From Methylobacter marinus A45 (GTDB lineage: Bacteria > Pseudomonadota > Gammaproteobacteria > Methylococcales > Methylomonadaceae): a stretch of DNA of 64,000 bases. This document shows, piece by piece, positions 53,465 to 61,893 of the stretch. Location: assembly GCF_000383855.1 (NCBI RefSeq), contig NZ_KB912877.1, positions 1,999,285 through 2,063,284 of the forward strand, given 5' to 3'. A program made the translations under genes and the position numbers. The first letter of the stretch is position 1. Each line of letters begins with the position of its first letter. The notes under the pieces are model-generated. The model searched no databases, was not told the origin of the DNA, and saw nothing but the letters and a program-made list of their open reading frames with translations.

Positions 53465-54754
53465 ATGTCGTTAGCGGCGCCCTTGGATCAGCAAAAAGAT
53501 CCCGGCATAAAAAACAACAATAGCTGTCATCACGTCATCATTATCGGCGCCGGTCCTTCGGGCAGTATTGCCGGCGCCCTGCTGACGAACAAGGGCTACC
53601 GGGTCACGATTCTGGAGCGCAGCCTGTTCCCGCGCTTCAGCATCGGCGAAAGCCTGCTGCCGCAATGCATGGAATTCATCAAGGAGGCCGGCATGCTGGA
53701 CGCCGTCGTCAATGCCGGCTTCCAGTACAAGGACGGCGCCTCGTTCGTGCGCGGCCGCAAATACACCGATTTTTCCTTCGAGAACAAGTTCACCGCCGGC
53801 ATCGGCACCACCTTCCAGGTGCAGCGCGGGGCCTTCGACGGGCTGCTGGCGCAGGAAGCCGAACGCATGGGCGTCGAGATACGCTGGCAGCAGGAAGTGC
53901 TGGCGGCCGATTTCTCGGCGGACAGGCCGAAATTGGCCGTGCGCGATGCGGCGGGCGAATCGCTGATCTGCGAAGCCGATTTCGTGCTCGATGCCAGCGG
54001 CTTCGGACGCATCCTGCCGAAGCTGCTGGATCTGGAGTCGCCTTCGGGCTTTCCGGTCCGGCAGGCGCTGTTCACGCATGTCGAAGACCGCATCGGGGCC
54101 GGCGCCCGCTTCGACCGCAACAAGATCCGCATTACCGTGCATCCCGAGCATGAGGATGTCTGGTACTGGCTGATACCGTTCAGCAACGGCCGCAGCAGTC
54201 TGGGGGTCGTGGCCCGGCAGGCATTTTTCGATTCGCTGCCCGGCGACAACAAGACCGCGCTGCGGCAGATCGTGAGTCAGGACCCAAGCCTGACCGAACT
54301 GTTAAGCAAGGCCGAATTCGACAGCCCCGTGAACACCATCACCGGCTATTCGGCCAACGTCAGAAGCCTGTACGGCAAGGGTTACGCCCTGCTGGGCAAT
54401 GCCGGCGAATTCCTGGACCCGGTATTCTCGTCCGGCGTCACGATCGCCATGAAGTCGGCCAGCCTGGCCGCCGCGGTGCTGGACCGCCAGTTCAAAGGCG
54501 AGGCGGTCGACTGGCAGGCCGATTACGCCAGACCCCTGCAGCGCGGCGTCGACACCTTCCGCGTGTTCGTCGACGCCTGGTACGACAGCCGGTTTCAGGA
54601 CGTGATCTTCCACGACAAACAGCGGCCCGAAGTCAAGGCGATGATTTGCTCGATACTGGCCGGTTACGCCTGGGACGAAAACAACCCTTACGTCAAAAAC
54701 GCCCGTTCAAGGCTCGATACGCTGGCGGCATTTTGTCGCGGCGACAGGGAATGA
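53465..54754 (+). CDS. FAD-dependent oxidoreductase (halogenase-like, APE cluster)
   Basis: Flavoprotein of 429 residues, tryptophan-halogenase/geranylgeranyl-reductase type. The Rossmann motif VIIIGAGPSGSIAG lies at about 24-37, FSIGESLLP at about 60-68 and GNAGEFLDPVFSSGV near 322-336. The halogenase WxWxIP motif is absent, so chlorination is unlikely. Oxidoreductases of this group recur in APE clusters with unknown exact function. ATG 53465 was chosen; an in-frame ATG 14 codons earlier is possible. Its stop overlaps the lipoprotein start. Confidence 0.85.
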   Translation: MSLAAPLDQQKDPGIKNNNSCHHVIIIGAGPSGSIAGALLTNKGYRVTILERSLFPRFSIGESLLPQCMEFIKEAGMLDAVVNAGFQYKDGASFVRGRKYTDFSFENKFTAGIGTTFQVQRGAFDGLLAQEAERMGVEIRWQQEVLAADFSADRPKLAVRDAAGESLICEADFVLDASGFGRILPKLLDLESPSGFPVRQALFTHVEDRIGAGARFDRNKIRITVHPEHEDVWYWLIPFSNGRSSLGVVARQAFFDSLPGDNKTALRQIVSQDPSLTELLSKAEFDSPVNTITGYSANVRSLYGKGYALLGNAGEFLDPVFSSGVTIAMKSASLAAAVLDRQFKGEAVDWQADYARPLQRGVDTFRVFVDAWYDSRFQDVIFHDKQRPEVKAMICSILAGYAWDENNPYVKNARSRLDTLAAFCRGDRE

Positions 54755-55344
54755 CCGGATTGACCCTGGCCCGCAGGCCGTCCGTTTTTGCGGCCGTGTT
54801 CATGATGCTGGCCTTGCTGGCCGGGTGCGCGGTAACACAGCATCAAGACACGGCCGGACAGCCGGCCGTTCTGCCGCTCGCGCCGCCAATGGGACCGGCG
54901 CGGCATATTGTGCAGCAGTTGACGGCCACTTGGGCGGACCGGCAGGAAACTTTGCTCTGCGTGCTGGAGCTGGACGCTCGCCATATCGCCATGGCCGGCT
55001 TGACGCATGAAGGCTTGAGTCTGTTCAGTTTAAGCTATGACGGCCGTACCCTGACAGCCGACAAAAGCCCGCTGCTGCCCGCTGCCGTGGCGCCGGAATT
55101 TATCATGGCCGATCTGCAGCTGGTATACTGGCCTCTGGCCGAACTGAAAAAAATACTGCCGGCCGGCTGGCGACTGGAAACCGGTCCGGGCCATCGTATG
55201 TTGTACCGTCAAGATGATAAGAAAGTTGAAATCCGCTATTTGTCGCCCGATATCCCATGGCCCCGGGACGTCGAGCTGACCCACCATCAATACCGTTATC
55301 GCTTGCACATCAAGACTCTCAGTTATGACGTATTACCTGAATGA
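54751..55344 (+). CDS. DUF3261-type lipoprotein (APE cluster)
   Basis: Outer-membrane-type lipoprotein of 197 residues. The signal sequence ends in the lipobox LLAGC (Cys at about residue 26). The mature part resembles DUF3261 proteins, which occur in APE clusters and are thought to work with the LolA-like carrier in placing the pigment in the outer membrane. ATG 54751 overlaps the previous stop by 4 nt, and the gene overlaps the next KS gene by 20 nt. Confidence 0.85.
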   Translation: MTGLTLARRPSVFAAVFMMLALLAGCAVTQHQDTAGQPAVLPLAPPMGPARHIVQQLTATWADRQETLLCVLELDARHIAMAGLTHEGLSLFSLSYDGRTLTADKSPLLPAAVAPEFIMADLQLVYWPLAELKKILPAGWRLETGPGHRMLYRQDDKKVEIRYLSPDIPWPRDVELTHHQYRYRLHIKTLSYDVLPE

Positions 55345-56503
55345 TTTAGGCCTCTTGTGCGCGCTCGGCAGTTCCAAAGCCGAGGTCGGCAGGCGGCTCA
55401 TCGAGGGCGACCGCTCGGGACTGGTGATGACCGACCAGTTCAGCCCCGGGCGCGCGGCCATCGTCGGCCGCATCGACAGCGAATTGCCCGGGATCGCGCC
55501 TGAATACAGCGTTTACCGCTGCCGCAACAACCAGCTGCTGCTGGCGGCTCTGGAACAGATCCGGCCGACCGTCGAGGCGATGATTGCTTCATTTGGGCGT
55601 GATCGCATCGGCGTCGTCGTCGGCACCAGCACGTCGGGCGTTTTAAGCACCGAGCAGGCGCTGGCTTCGGTAGCGCAAACCGGCGCCCTGCCTGACGGGT
55701 TCCATTACAAGCAGCAGCAGATGGGCGCCGGCGCCGACTTTCTGGCGTTTTACCTGAACCTGACCGGACCGGCCTACACGATCTCCACGGCCTGCTCATC
55801 CAGCGGCAAGGCCTTCGCCTCGGCGCGCCGCCTGCTCAATCTGAACCTTTGCGACGCGGTCATCGTCGGCGGCGCGGATACCCTGTGCGGCCTGACCGTC
55901 AACGGCTTCGCCGCGCTGGAATCGATCAGCACCGGCTACTGCAAGCCGTTCGGCCGGCATCGCGACGGCATCAACATCGGCGAGGCGGCCAGCCTGTTCG
56001 TGCTGAGCCGGCAGCCCGGCCCCGTAGCCCTGCTGGGCATCGGCGCGACCAGCGACGCCTACCACTTTTCGGCGCCGGACCCGGCCGGCACGGCCGTGAT
56101 CAAAGCCATGCGGCTGGCCCTGGCCGATGCCGGCAGAACGCCCGATGACATCGATTACCTGAACCTGCACGGAACCGCCACGGTACTGAACGACGCCATG
56201 GAAAGCGCGGCCGTGAACGCCGTATTCGGGCCGGAGCTGGCGGTCAGTTCCAACAAGGGCATGACCGGCCACACGCTGGGCGCGGCCGCCTCGCTGGAAC
56301 TGGGCTTCTGCTGGCTGCTGCTGACCGCCGGTAGCGAAGGCGCCCTGATCCCGAACGTCAGCGACGACGAGCCCGATCCCGAACTGGCGCCGCTGCATCT
56401 GGTAAAAAAAGGCGAACGCCTGGGTCGGCGCATCGAGACCTGCCAGAGCAACTCGTTCGCGTTCGGCGGCAATAACTTATCGATAGTGGTGGGCAGGGCA
56501 TGA
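55325..56503 (+). CDS. Beta-ketoacyl-ACP synthase (APE cluster, first KS)
   Basis: Thiolase-fold condensing enzyme of 392 residues. The nucleophile Cys lies in ISTACSSSGKA (about 157-167), and the two histidines are in NLHGTATVLND and KGMTGHTLGAA. It therefore has a full Cys-His-His triad and should elongate the polyene with malonyl-ACP. GTSTSGV and NSFAFGGNN, typical of FabF/FabB, are also visible. Confidence 0.92.
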   Translation: MTYYLNDLGLLCALGSSKAEVGRRLIEGDRSGLVMTDQFSPGRAAIVGRIDSELPGIAPEYSVYRCRNNQLLLAALEQIRPTVEAMIASFGRDRIGVVVGTSTSGVLSTEQALASVAQTGALPDGFHYKQQQMGAGADFLAFYLNLTGPAYTISTACSSSGKAFASARRLLNLNLCDAVIVGGADTLCGLTVNGFAALESISTGYCKPFGRHRDGINIGEAASLFVLSRQPGPVALLGIGATSDAYHFSAPDPAGTAVIKAMRLALADAGRTPDDIDYLNLHGTATVLNDAMESAAVNAVFGPELAVSSNKGMTGHTLGAAASLELGFCWLLLTAGSEGALIPNVSDDEPDPELAPLHLVKKGERLGRRIETCQSNSFAFGGNNLSIVVGRA

Positions 56504-56702
56504 TCGGTCATGAAAACATTTGTGGGGGCGATTTTAATCGCCCTGGGCGACTGCCAAAAGTAGGCGCTCCAGGCGAAGTCGCCCCCACACCGCTGGACAA
56601 TGCGCTTTGTAGGGTATGCATCGCATACCTTTTTCGAAATTTGCCGATTCACCATGACTCTGAGAAGGTACGCACTGCGTACCCTACAACTTTAAACGCC
56701 TC
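56504..56702. repeat. Cluster of small palindromic repeats, one with a 22-bp insert
   Basis: This gap holds GGGCGATT-TT-AATCGCCC, then a palindrome with arms GGGCGACT (56545-56552) and AGTCGCCC (56577-56584), split by a 22-bp insert (56553-56574) beside the central GA. Two GGTACGCA-C-TGCGTACC-type palindromes follow (about 56615-56631 and 56667-56683). The uninterrupted form of the split palindrome is at 51146-51163. Confidence 0.8.
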
Positions 56703-57134
56703 ATGAATGTATTCCCCGCTATTGCCGAACTGATCCCGCACACGGGCCCGATGATCCTGCTGGACCGCGTGACCGCTTTCGACGATAACAGCCTGTCGGC
56801 CGAACTGGTCGTGCGCGCCGGCCTGTTCGGCGACGGCAAAACCGTGCCGGCCTGGGTCGGCATCGAATACATGGCGCAGACCATCGGCGCCTATGCCGGC
56901 ATGAAAGCCAGGCTCGCCGGCGAGCCGATCCGGCTCGGCTTCCTGCTGGGCACGCGGCGCTACAGCGGCAACGTCGCCGAATTCAGGGTCGGCACATTGC
57001 TGACCGTGCGTGTCGACAAGATCATGCAGGACGAAAAACTAGGCGCTTTCGAGTGCCGGATTGCGGGCGAAGGCATCGAGATGACCGCCAATCTGAATGT
57101 TTACCAACCACCGCTTGATGACATACAGTTATGA
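56703..57134 (+). CDS. ApeP-like 3-hydroxyacyl-ACP dehydratase
   Basis: Hotdog-fold protein of 143 residues: IPHTGPMILLDRV near the N-terminus (catalytic His region), then WVGIEYMAQTIGAYAGM. It matches the dehydratase family found in APE clusters, which acts with the ApeI-type domain to introduce the conjugated double bonds. Repeats precede it and the GxxExxY element follows. Confidence 0.88.
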   Translation: MNVFPAIAELIPHTGPMILLDRVTAFDDNSLSAELVVRAGLFGDGKTVPAWVGIEYMAQTIGAYAGMKARLAGEPIRLGFLLGTRRYSGNVAEFRVGTLLTVRVDKIMQDEKLGAFECRIAGEGIEMTANLNVYQPPLDDIQL

Positions 57135-57160
57135 TTATGAATAACTGACCTGAGTATTTA

Positions 57161-57599
57161 ACCACGAAGGTCACGAAGTACACGAAGGACGTGAAGAAAT
57201 GAAATTTGATGGACTATCGAATCGGGTTATTGGTTGTGCTATTGAAGTACATAAAACATTAGGTCCAGGCCTGCTGGAATCGGCTTATGAGCAATGTTTG
57301 GCGCATGAATTAAATACGGCGGGACTTTCTTTTGTCAGGCAAAAACCTTTACCTGTACACTACAAAGGCGTTGATCTGGATTGTGGATATCGGTTGGATT
57401 TTATGATTGAAGACAAGCTTATTGTTGAGCTGAAAAGTATTGATAAACTGCAAAAAATTCATGATGCACAAATTCTGACATATATGCGTTTGACTCGTTT
57501 AAATGTCGGCCTATTGATCAATTTTAATGAAGTCTTGCTAAAAAACGGCATTAAACGTTTTGTCCTTTAAACCTTCGTGTTCTTCGTGACCTTCGTGGT
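57161..57599. mobile_element. CACGAAG-type element carrying a GxxExxY gene
   Basis: An 18-bp perfect inverted repeat, ACCACGAAGGTCACGAAG (57161-57178) and its complement (57582-57599), frames the GxxExxY gene closely on both sides. The unit sits between the dehydratase and ketoreductase genes of the APE cluster and has lower GC than they do, so it is an insertion. Confidence 0.7.
57199..57570 (+). CDS. GxxExxY family protein
   Basis: A 123-residue protein with the family motif GLLESAY (about 24-30) in VHKTLGPGLLESAYEQCLAHEL and the block DKLIVELKSIDKLQKIHDAQILTYMRL, which resembles a PD-(D/E)xK nuclease core (D...E-x-K). The biological role of GxxExxY proteins is not known to me. The CACGAAG inverted repeats around it suggest mobility. 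Confidence 0.85.
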   Translation: MKFDGLSNRVIGCAIEVHKTLGPGLLESAYEQCLAHELNTAGLSFVRQKPLPVHYKGVDLDCGYRLDFMIEDKLIVELKSIDKLQKIHDAQILTYMRLTRLNVGLLINFNEVLLKNGIKRFVL

Positions 57600-57628
57600 A
57601 AAAATTTCCTAGCTCTTACGTAATATCA

Positions 57629-58354
57629 ATGAATAAAACGATTCTAGTCACAGGCTCCAGCCGCGGCATCGGCAAAGCCATCGCCTTATATCTGGCCGAG
57701 CGCGGCTTCGATCTGGTGCTGCATTGCCGCAGCCGGCGCGCCGAGGCCGAGGCCGTAGCAAACGACATCGAACGGCTGGGCCGGACCGCCCGCATTCTGC
57801 AGTTCGATATCGCCGACCGGGCGCAGTGCGCCGAGCGGATCAATGCCGATATCGAGGCCTTCGGCGCTTATTACGGCGTGGTCTGCAATGCCGGCATCAC
57901 GGCCGACAACGCCTTTCCGTCGCTGACCGGCGAGCAGTGGGACAGCGTCGTGCATACCAATCTGGACGGCTTCTATAATGTCCTGCAGCCCGTGATCATG
58001 CCCATGGTCAGACGGCGCAAGCCGGGCCGCATCGTGACGCTGTCGTCGGTGTCGGGGCTGATCGGCAACCGCGGCCAGGTCAACTACAGCGCGGCCAAGG
58101 CCGGCATCATCGGCGCCACGAAGGCGCTGGCGCTGGAACTGGCCAAGCGCGACATCACCGTCAACTGCGTGGCGCCGGGCCTGATCGATACGGAAATGGT
58201 CAGCGAGCTGCCGCTGGACGAGATCAAGAAAATGATTCCGGCGCGGCGCGTCGGCAATCCGCGCGAAGTGGCCGCGGCCGTGGCATTCCTTATGTCGGAC
58301 GATGCCGGCTACGTCACGCGCCAGGTCATCGCCGTCAACGGAGGTCTGTGCTGA
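57629..58354 (+). CDS. 3-ketoacyl-ACP reductase, FabG-like (APE cluster)
   Basis: Short-chain dehydrogenase of 241 residues: NADP-binding TGSSRGIGKA (about 7-16), NAGIT, catalytic Ser in VTLSSVSG and Tyr-x3-Lys in NYSAAKAG. It reduces 3-ketoacyl-ACP intermediates of the polyene chain. Its stop overlaps the next KS start (TGATG). Confidence 0.92.
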   Translation: MNKTILVTGSSRGIGKAIALYLAERGFDLVLHCRSRRAEAEAVANDIERLGRTARILQFDIADRAQCAERINADIEAFGAYYGVVCNAGITADNAFPSLTGEQWDSVVHTNLDGFYNVLQPVIMPMVRRRKPGRIVTLSSVSGLIGNRGQVNYSAAKAGIIGATKALALELAKRDITVNCVAPGLIDTEMVSELPLDEIKKMIPARRVGNPREVAAAVAFLMSDDAGYVTRQVIAVNGGLC

Positions 58355-59586
58355 TGCGGCGGGTCGTCGTGACCGGCATGGCCGGCCTCTCGCCGATAGG
58401 CAATGACTGGTCGCAGGTGGCGGCGCGGCTGAAGGCTCAATCCACGGGCATCCGCCATATGGCCGACTGGGAAAAATACCGGGGCTTGAATACGCGGCTC
58501 GGCGCGCCGGTCGAATTCACGAAGCCGGCGCATTATACGAGGAAGCAGACGCGCAGCATGGGCCGCATCGCCCTGCTGGCCATTTACGCGACCGAGCTGG
58601 CGCTGGCCGATGCGGGGCTTTTGGGCGACCCGTGCCTGAGCAGCGGCCAGACCGGCATCGCCTACGGCAGCTCGGCCGGCAGCCTCGAGGCGGTGGCCGA
58701 ATTCGGCAACATGCTGATCAACCATGCCGTCGACGGCCTCAACGCCACCTCCTATATCCGCATGATGGCGCATACGGCGCCGGTCAATATCGGCCTGTTC
58801 TTCGGCATCAACGGCCGCGTCTATACGACCTCCAGTGCCTGCACCTCGGGTAGCCAGGGCATCGGCTATGCCTACGAGGCGATCAGGCACGGCTACCAGA
58901 CCGTGATGGTGGCCGGCGGCGCCGAGGAGTTGTCGGCCTCGGAAGCGGCCGTGTTCGACACGCTGTTCGCGACCAGCCTCAGCAACGACAAGCCGGACAA
59001 GAGCCCGAGGCCCTTCGACCGCGACCGCGACGGGCTGGTCATCGGCGAGGGCGCCGGCACGCTGATTCTGGAGGAATACGAGCATGCGCTCATGCGCGGC
59101 GCGCGCATTTATGCCGAACTGGCCGGCTTCGGCACCAATTCGGACGGCCTGCACGTCACGCAGCCCAACAGCGACAGCATGCAGGTCGCCATGCGCCTGG
59201 CGCTGCGCGATGCCGGGCTGAAACCTGCCGACATCGGCTACATCAGCGCGCACGGCACGGCGACCGACCACGGCGACATCGCCGAGAGCCACGCCACGGC
59301 GGCCGTGTTCGGGAGCAAAACGCCGATCAGTTCGATGAAAAGCTTTACCGGCCATACGCTGGGCGCCTGCGGCGCGCTGGAAGCCTGGGCGGCCATCCAG
59401 ATGATGAACGAGGGCTGGTTTCATCCGACGGCCAATCTGGACAATATCGATCCCCAATGCGCGGAGCTGGATTACATAACGGGCGCTATCCGGCGCCTGG
59501 AGTGCGATTACGTCATGAGCAACAATTTCGCTTTTGGTGGTATAAATACGTCTCTGATTTTTAAACGTGTAACAAAGAGGGAGTAA
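58354..59586 (+). CDS. Beta-ketoacyl-ACP synthase (APE cluster, second KS)
   Basis: Condensing enzyme of 410 residues, FabF-like. Cys in TSSACTSGSQG (about 163-173), His in SAHGTATDHGD and His in FTGHTLGAC complete the active triad. It starts RRVVVTGMAGLSPIG. Two complete KS enzymes plus the KS-like subunit at 26789 match the three-subunit set of APE clusters. Confidence 0.92.
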   Translation: MRRVVVTGMAGLSPIGNDWSQVAARLKAQSTGIRHMADWEKYRGLNTRLGAPVEFTKPAHYTRKQTRSMGRIALLAIYATELALADAGLLGDPCLSSGQTGIAYGSSAGSLEAVAEFGNMLINHAVDGLNATSYIRMMAHTAPVNIGLFFGINGRVYTTSSACTSGSQGIGYAYEAIRHGYQTVMVAGGAEELSASEAAVFDTLFATSLSNDKPDKSPRPFDRDRDGLVIGEGAGTLILEEYEHALMRGARIYAELAGFGTNSDGLHVTQPNSDSMQVAMRLALRDAGLKPADIGYISAHGTATDHGDIAESHATAAVFGSKTPISSMKSFTGHTLGACGALEAWAAIQMMNEGWFHPTANLDNIDPQCAELDYITGAIRRLECDYVMSNNFAFGGINTSLIFKRVTKRE

Positions 59587-59591
59587 TAACA

Positions 59592-59954
59592 ATGATAAGA
59601 AAAGTGTGTGGGGTTTTGGCGTTGGCGGCGGCCATGACGGGCTGTACGACAACGGGGCATTTCAAGGTGCCGGAAGGATCCGAGCTGTATGTTTACAAAC
59701 GGCCGGAGCCTTTGAAAATCAATGCCAACGGCGAAGCCACGACCAAGCCGTTCTTCTGGACCGCGGCGGGCATGCCGCCCGGCGGCGGCATTCCTTACCG
59801 CCTGGAACAGGACGGCAAGACCATCAAGGAAGGCAAGCTGAGAACCAAGTTCCGCACCGTCTCCATCTTCTGGCCGCCGGCGGCCGCCATCTACTGGCCC
59901 ATGGGCTTCAATCCGAATATCACTTACGATCTGATCAACGACACGCAGGAATAA
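59592..59954 (+). CDS. Small lipoprotein
   Basis: A 120-residue lipoprotein precursor with lipobox MTGC (Cys at about 18). The mature part has PEGSELYVYKRPEPL and FWPPAAAIYWPMGFNPN. I do not recognise a family. It follows the second KS by 5 nt with a purine-rich site (AGAGGGAG) and is probably the last plus-strand gene of the cluster. Confidence 0.8.
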   Translation: MIRKVCGVLALAAAMTGCTTTGHFKVPEGSELYVYKRPEPLKINANGEATTKPFFWTAAGMPPGGGIPYRLEQDGKTIKEGKLRTKFRTVSIFWPPAAAIYWPMGFNPNITYDLINDTQE

Positions 59955-59981
59955 GCGCCGGATCAGGGGCTTTAGCCAGCG

Positions 59982-60683
59982 CTAAAGCCCCTTTACCGCC
60001 ACCAGATTCAACAAGGTTTCCTCGCGGTTTTCGGGCACGCCGAAGCCGAACCACTCCAGCGCGCCGACATCGGGTCGGCTCCACCACAGATACGGCGTCG
60101 ATATCGCGTTCCGGTCGACCTTGAAGCCGGCCTGCCGGATCAGCGCGATGTATTCATCGGACGTTTTCTGCACGTGCATCGGATGCCTAAACAGCAGGCG
60201 TATCAAAAAGGAATGAATGAACTTCCGGCACGATTCGGCGAACAACAACGTGCCACCGGGTTTGAGCACGCGGTAGAACTCGGCGATAGCTTTCTCATGT
60301 TGCACGATATGGTGAAAACTTTGATGGCAGAAGACCATGTCGAATGCCTGGTCGGGATAAGGCAGGGCTTCGGCATTGCCGACCGTGACGGTAACCGGAC
60401 TGCTGCAGTGTTCAGCCTGTCGGACGGCATCGCCGATCAGCGCCTCATCGATCTCAATGGCGCAGATACCGGCCGGATGGAAGCGCTGGTCGAGCATCCT
60501 GAACGCATGGCCGCGTCCGCAGCCGATATCCAGTATGGCGGCATAGCCGGGCCGGTCGGCTGGCAATAAGCTGTCCAGCTCATCGAGCGCGCGTTTCAGC
60601 ACGCGTTGCTGCCACATGTCCGTATTAAGAAACCAGATCCCGAATGGGCTTTCTTTTACCCAGTGTGTTGCCGGAGATGTCAT
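59982..60683 (-). CDS. Class I SAM-dependent methyltransferase (APE cluster)
   Basis: A 233-residue methylase: AILDIGCGRGHAFRM (motif I, about 50-64), AEALPYPDQAFDMVFCHQSFHH and LKPGGTLLFAE. APE aryl groups are often methylated, and a methyltransferase at the cluster edge fits. It is on the opposite strand, convergent with the cluster. ATG 60683 gives a compact N-terminus. Confidence 0.82.
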   Translation of the reverse strand: MTSPATHWVKESPFGIWFLNTDMWQQRVLKRALDELDSLLPADRPGYAAILDIGCGRGHAFRMLDQRFHPAGICAIEIDEALIGDAVRQAEHCSSPVTVTVGNAEALPYPDQAFDMVFCHQSFHHIVQHEKAIAEFYRVLKPGGTLLFAESCRKFIHSFLIRLLFRHPMHVQKTSDEYIALIRQAGFKVDRNAISTPYLWWSRPDVGALEWFGFGVPENREETLLNLVAVKGL

Positions 60684-60890
60684 TGTTTGAATCCGTCCTG
60701 AAGATTGTTTTGGAGCGGGCATTGTAAGGCACGGGGCCGCAACAGTCATTCAGGATGCAGGCGCTGCCGTGAAACGGGCGGCCGGGCCTCAGCATGGTCC
60801 GAAATAAAAGGCCGGCGTGTAAATTATGTGAAACTAAATAATAGCCGCCCGCTTCAAACCTGTAATCCTAACCATCATCAGGAGTACAAC

Positions 60891-61415
60891 ATGCGCCATT
60901 CATCCAGGTATTTTCTGTTGAGCTGCCTCGTGGCGGGTTCGGTATCCGCCGTGGAACTTGTCGTACCCATGGACTTGATCAGCGAGCGCGGCATTGGCAA
61001 ACGCATCGGTGCCGTCAGTATTGCCGATAGCCCTTATGGCTTGGTATTTACACCGACGCTGGAAAATCTGCCGGCCGGAGCCCATGGCTTCCACGTGCAC
61101 GAGCATCCAAGCTGCCTGCCGGAGGATAAAGACGGCAAACCCGTGGCCGGGCTTGCCGCCGGCGGACATTACGATCCCGAAGGCAGCAAGCGCCATGACA
61201 CCCCTTGGGGAGACGGTCATCTCGGCGATCTTCCGGTTCTGGTCGTCGACCCTGACGGTAAGTCAACGTATCCCGTATTGGCGCCTCGTCTCAAGCTGAA
61301 AGACGTTAAAAACCGCGCGCTGATCATTCATGCCGGCAGCGACAATTATTCCGATATTCCCGAGCCGCTCGGCGGTGGCGGCGCGAGAATAGCTTGCGGC
61401 GTCATCAAGAACTGA
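60891..61415 (+). CDS. sodC: Periplasmic Cu,Zn superoxide dismutase
   Basis: Exported superoxide dismutase of 174 residues with a signal peptide (cleavage after about VSA). Metal ligands are in [36 protein letters not shown] and [11 protein letters not shown]; the disulfide cysteines are in HPSC and ARIACGVI. It removes superoxide in the periplasm. AGGAG lies upstream of ATG 60891. Confidence 0.95.
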   Translation: MRHSSRYFLLSCLVAGSVSAVELVVPMDLISERGIGKRIGAVSIADSPYGLVFTPTLENLPAGAHGFHVHEHPSCLPEDKDGKPVAGLAAGGHYDPEGSKRHDTPWGDGHLGDLPVLVVDPDGKSTYPVLAPRLKLKDVKNRALIIHAGSDNYSDIPEPLGGGGARIACGVIKN

Positions 61416-61475
61416 CTGCCGCTTATAGTCAGCAACCGGGGCGGCTGGGCGAGGGATATCTATCCGGATCGGGTT

Positions 61476-61491
61476 CGCGAATTCATTCGCG
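61476..61491. repeat. Intact palindromic repeat (empty form)
   Basis: CGCGAAT-TC-ATTCGCG, same family as 33423-33440, without insert. Confidence 0.8.
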
Positions 61492-61582
61492 CCGGCAAGG
61501 CAGACATGCCTGTCCTCCGAATATCCGCAATAGCGGCGAGCGGGATAAAAACCGCTTGTGCGTGACCTCAGCGGGTCACTCA

Positions 61583-61746
61583 TGATTTGGCTGAAAATGA
61601 CTTCCTGAAATTGGCATTTTGCATAGGATGTGCTGAGCGAACGTGAAGCGCATCGCTGGTGAACGATACCCTAAAGGGCACAAGTGCGCCTCCTGTCGTC
61701 GATACATCCTATGCTTAAACAGGGACATGATTGACGGCCAAATCCT
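61583..61746. repeat. MITE-like element, copy 2, with 18-bp insert
   Basis: Related to 39840-40007: same TGATTTGGC-type and GCCAAATCCT ends and inner CATAGGATG hairpin. It lacks the 22-bp segment of copy 1. Instead it has the 18-bp insert ACCCTAAAGGGCACAAGT (61668-61685) between CGAT and GCGC, a junction that is uninterrupted in copy 1 (39946/39947). Together with the palindrome at 61476 it fills the 478-bp gap after sodC. Confidence 0.85.
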
Positions 61747-61893
61747 GATATTCCGACTGGGTCTGTCAGTGCATTGTTATGCGAAGCATATAAGAATTCC
61801 ATAAATTGATTATGGTTTTTATATTATAATCCGGCTTCGACAGGCGGCATATTCAGGCGCCTGAATTCGATAATGATGTTACAGGAGACTTTC

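Noticed and set aside
53465-54754. Flavin-dependent halogenase activity for the FAD oxidoreductase
   Set aside because: The WxWxIP motif and catalytic Lys context of halogenases are not present; a generic FAD oxidoreductase is the safer call.
58309-59652. Minus-strand open frame of 447 codons
   Set aside because: Shadow of the second ketosynthase gene.
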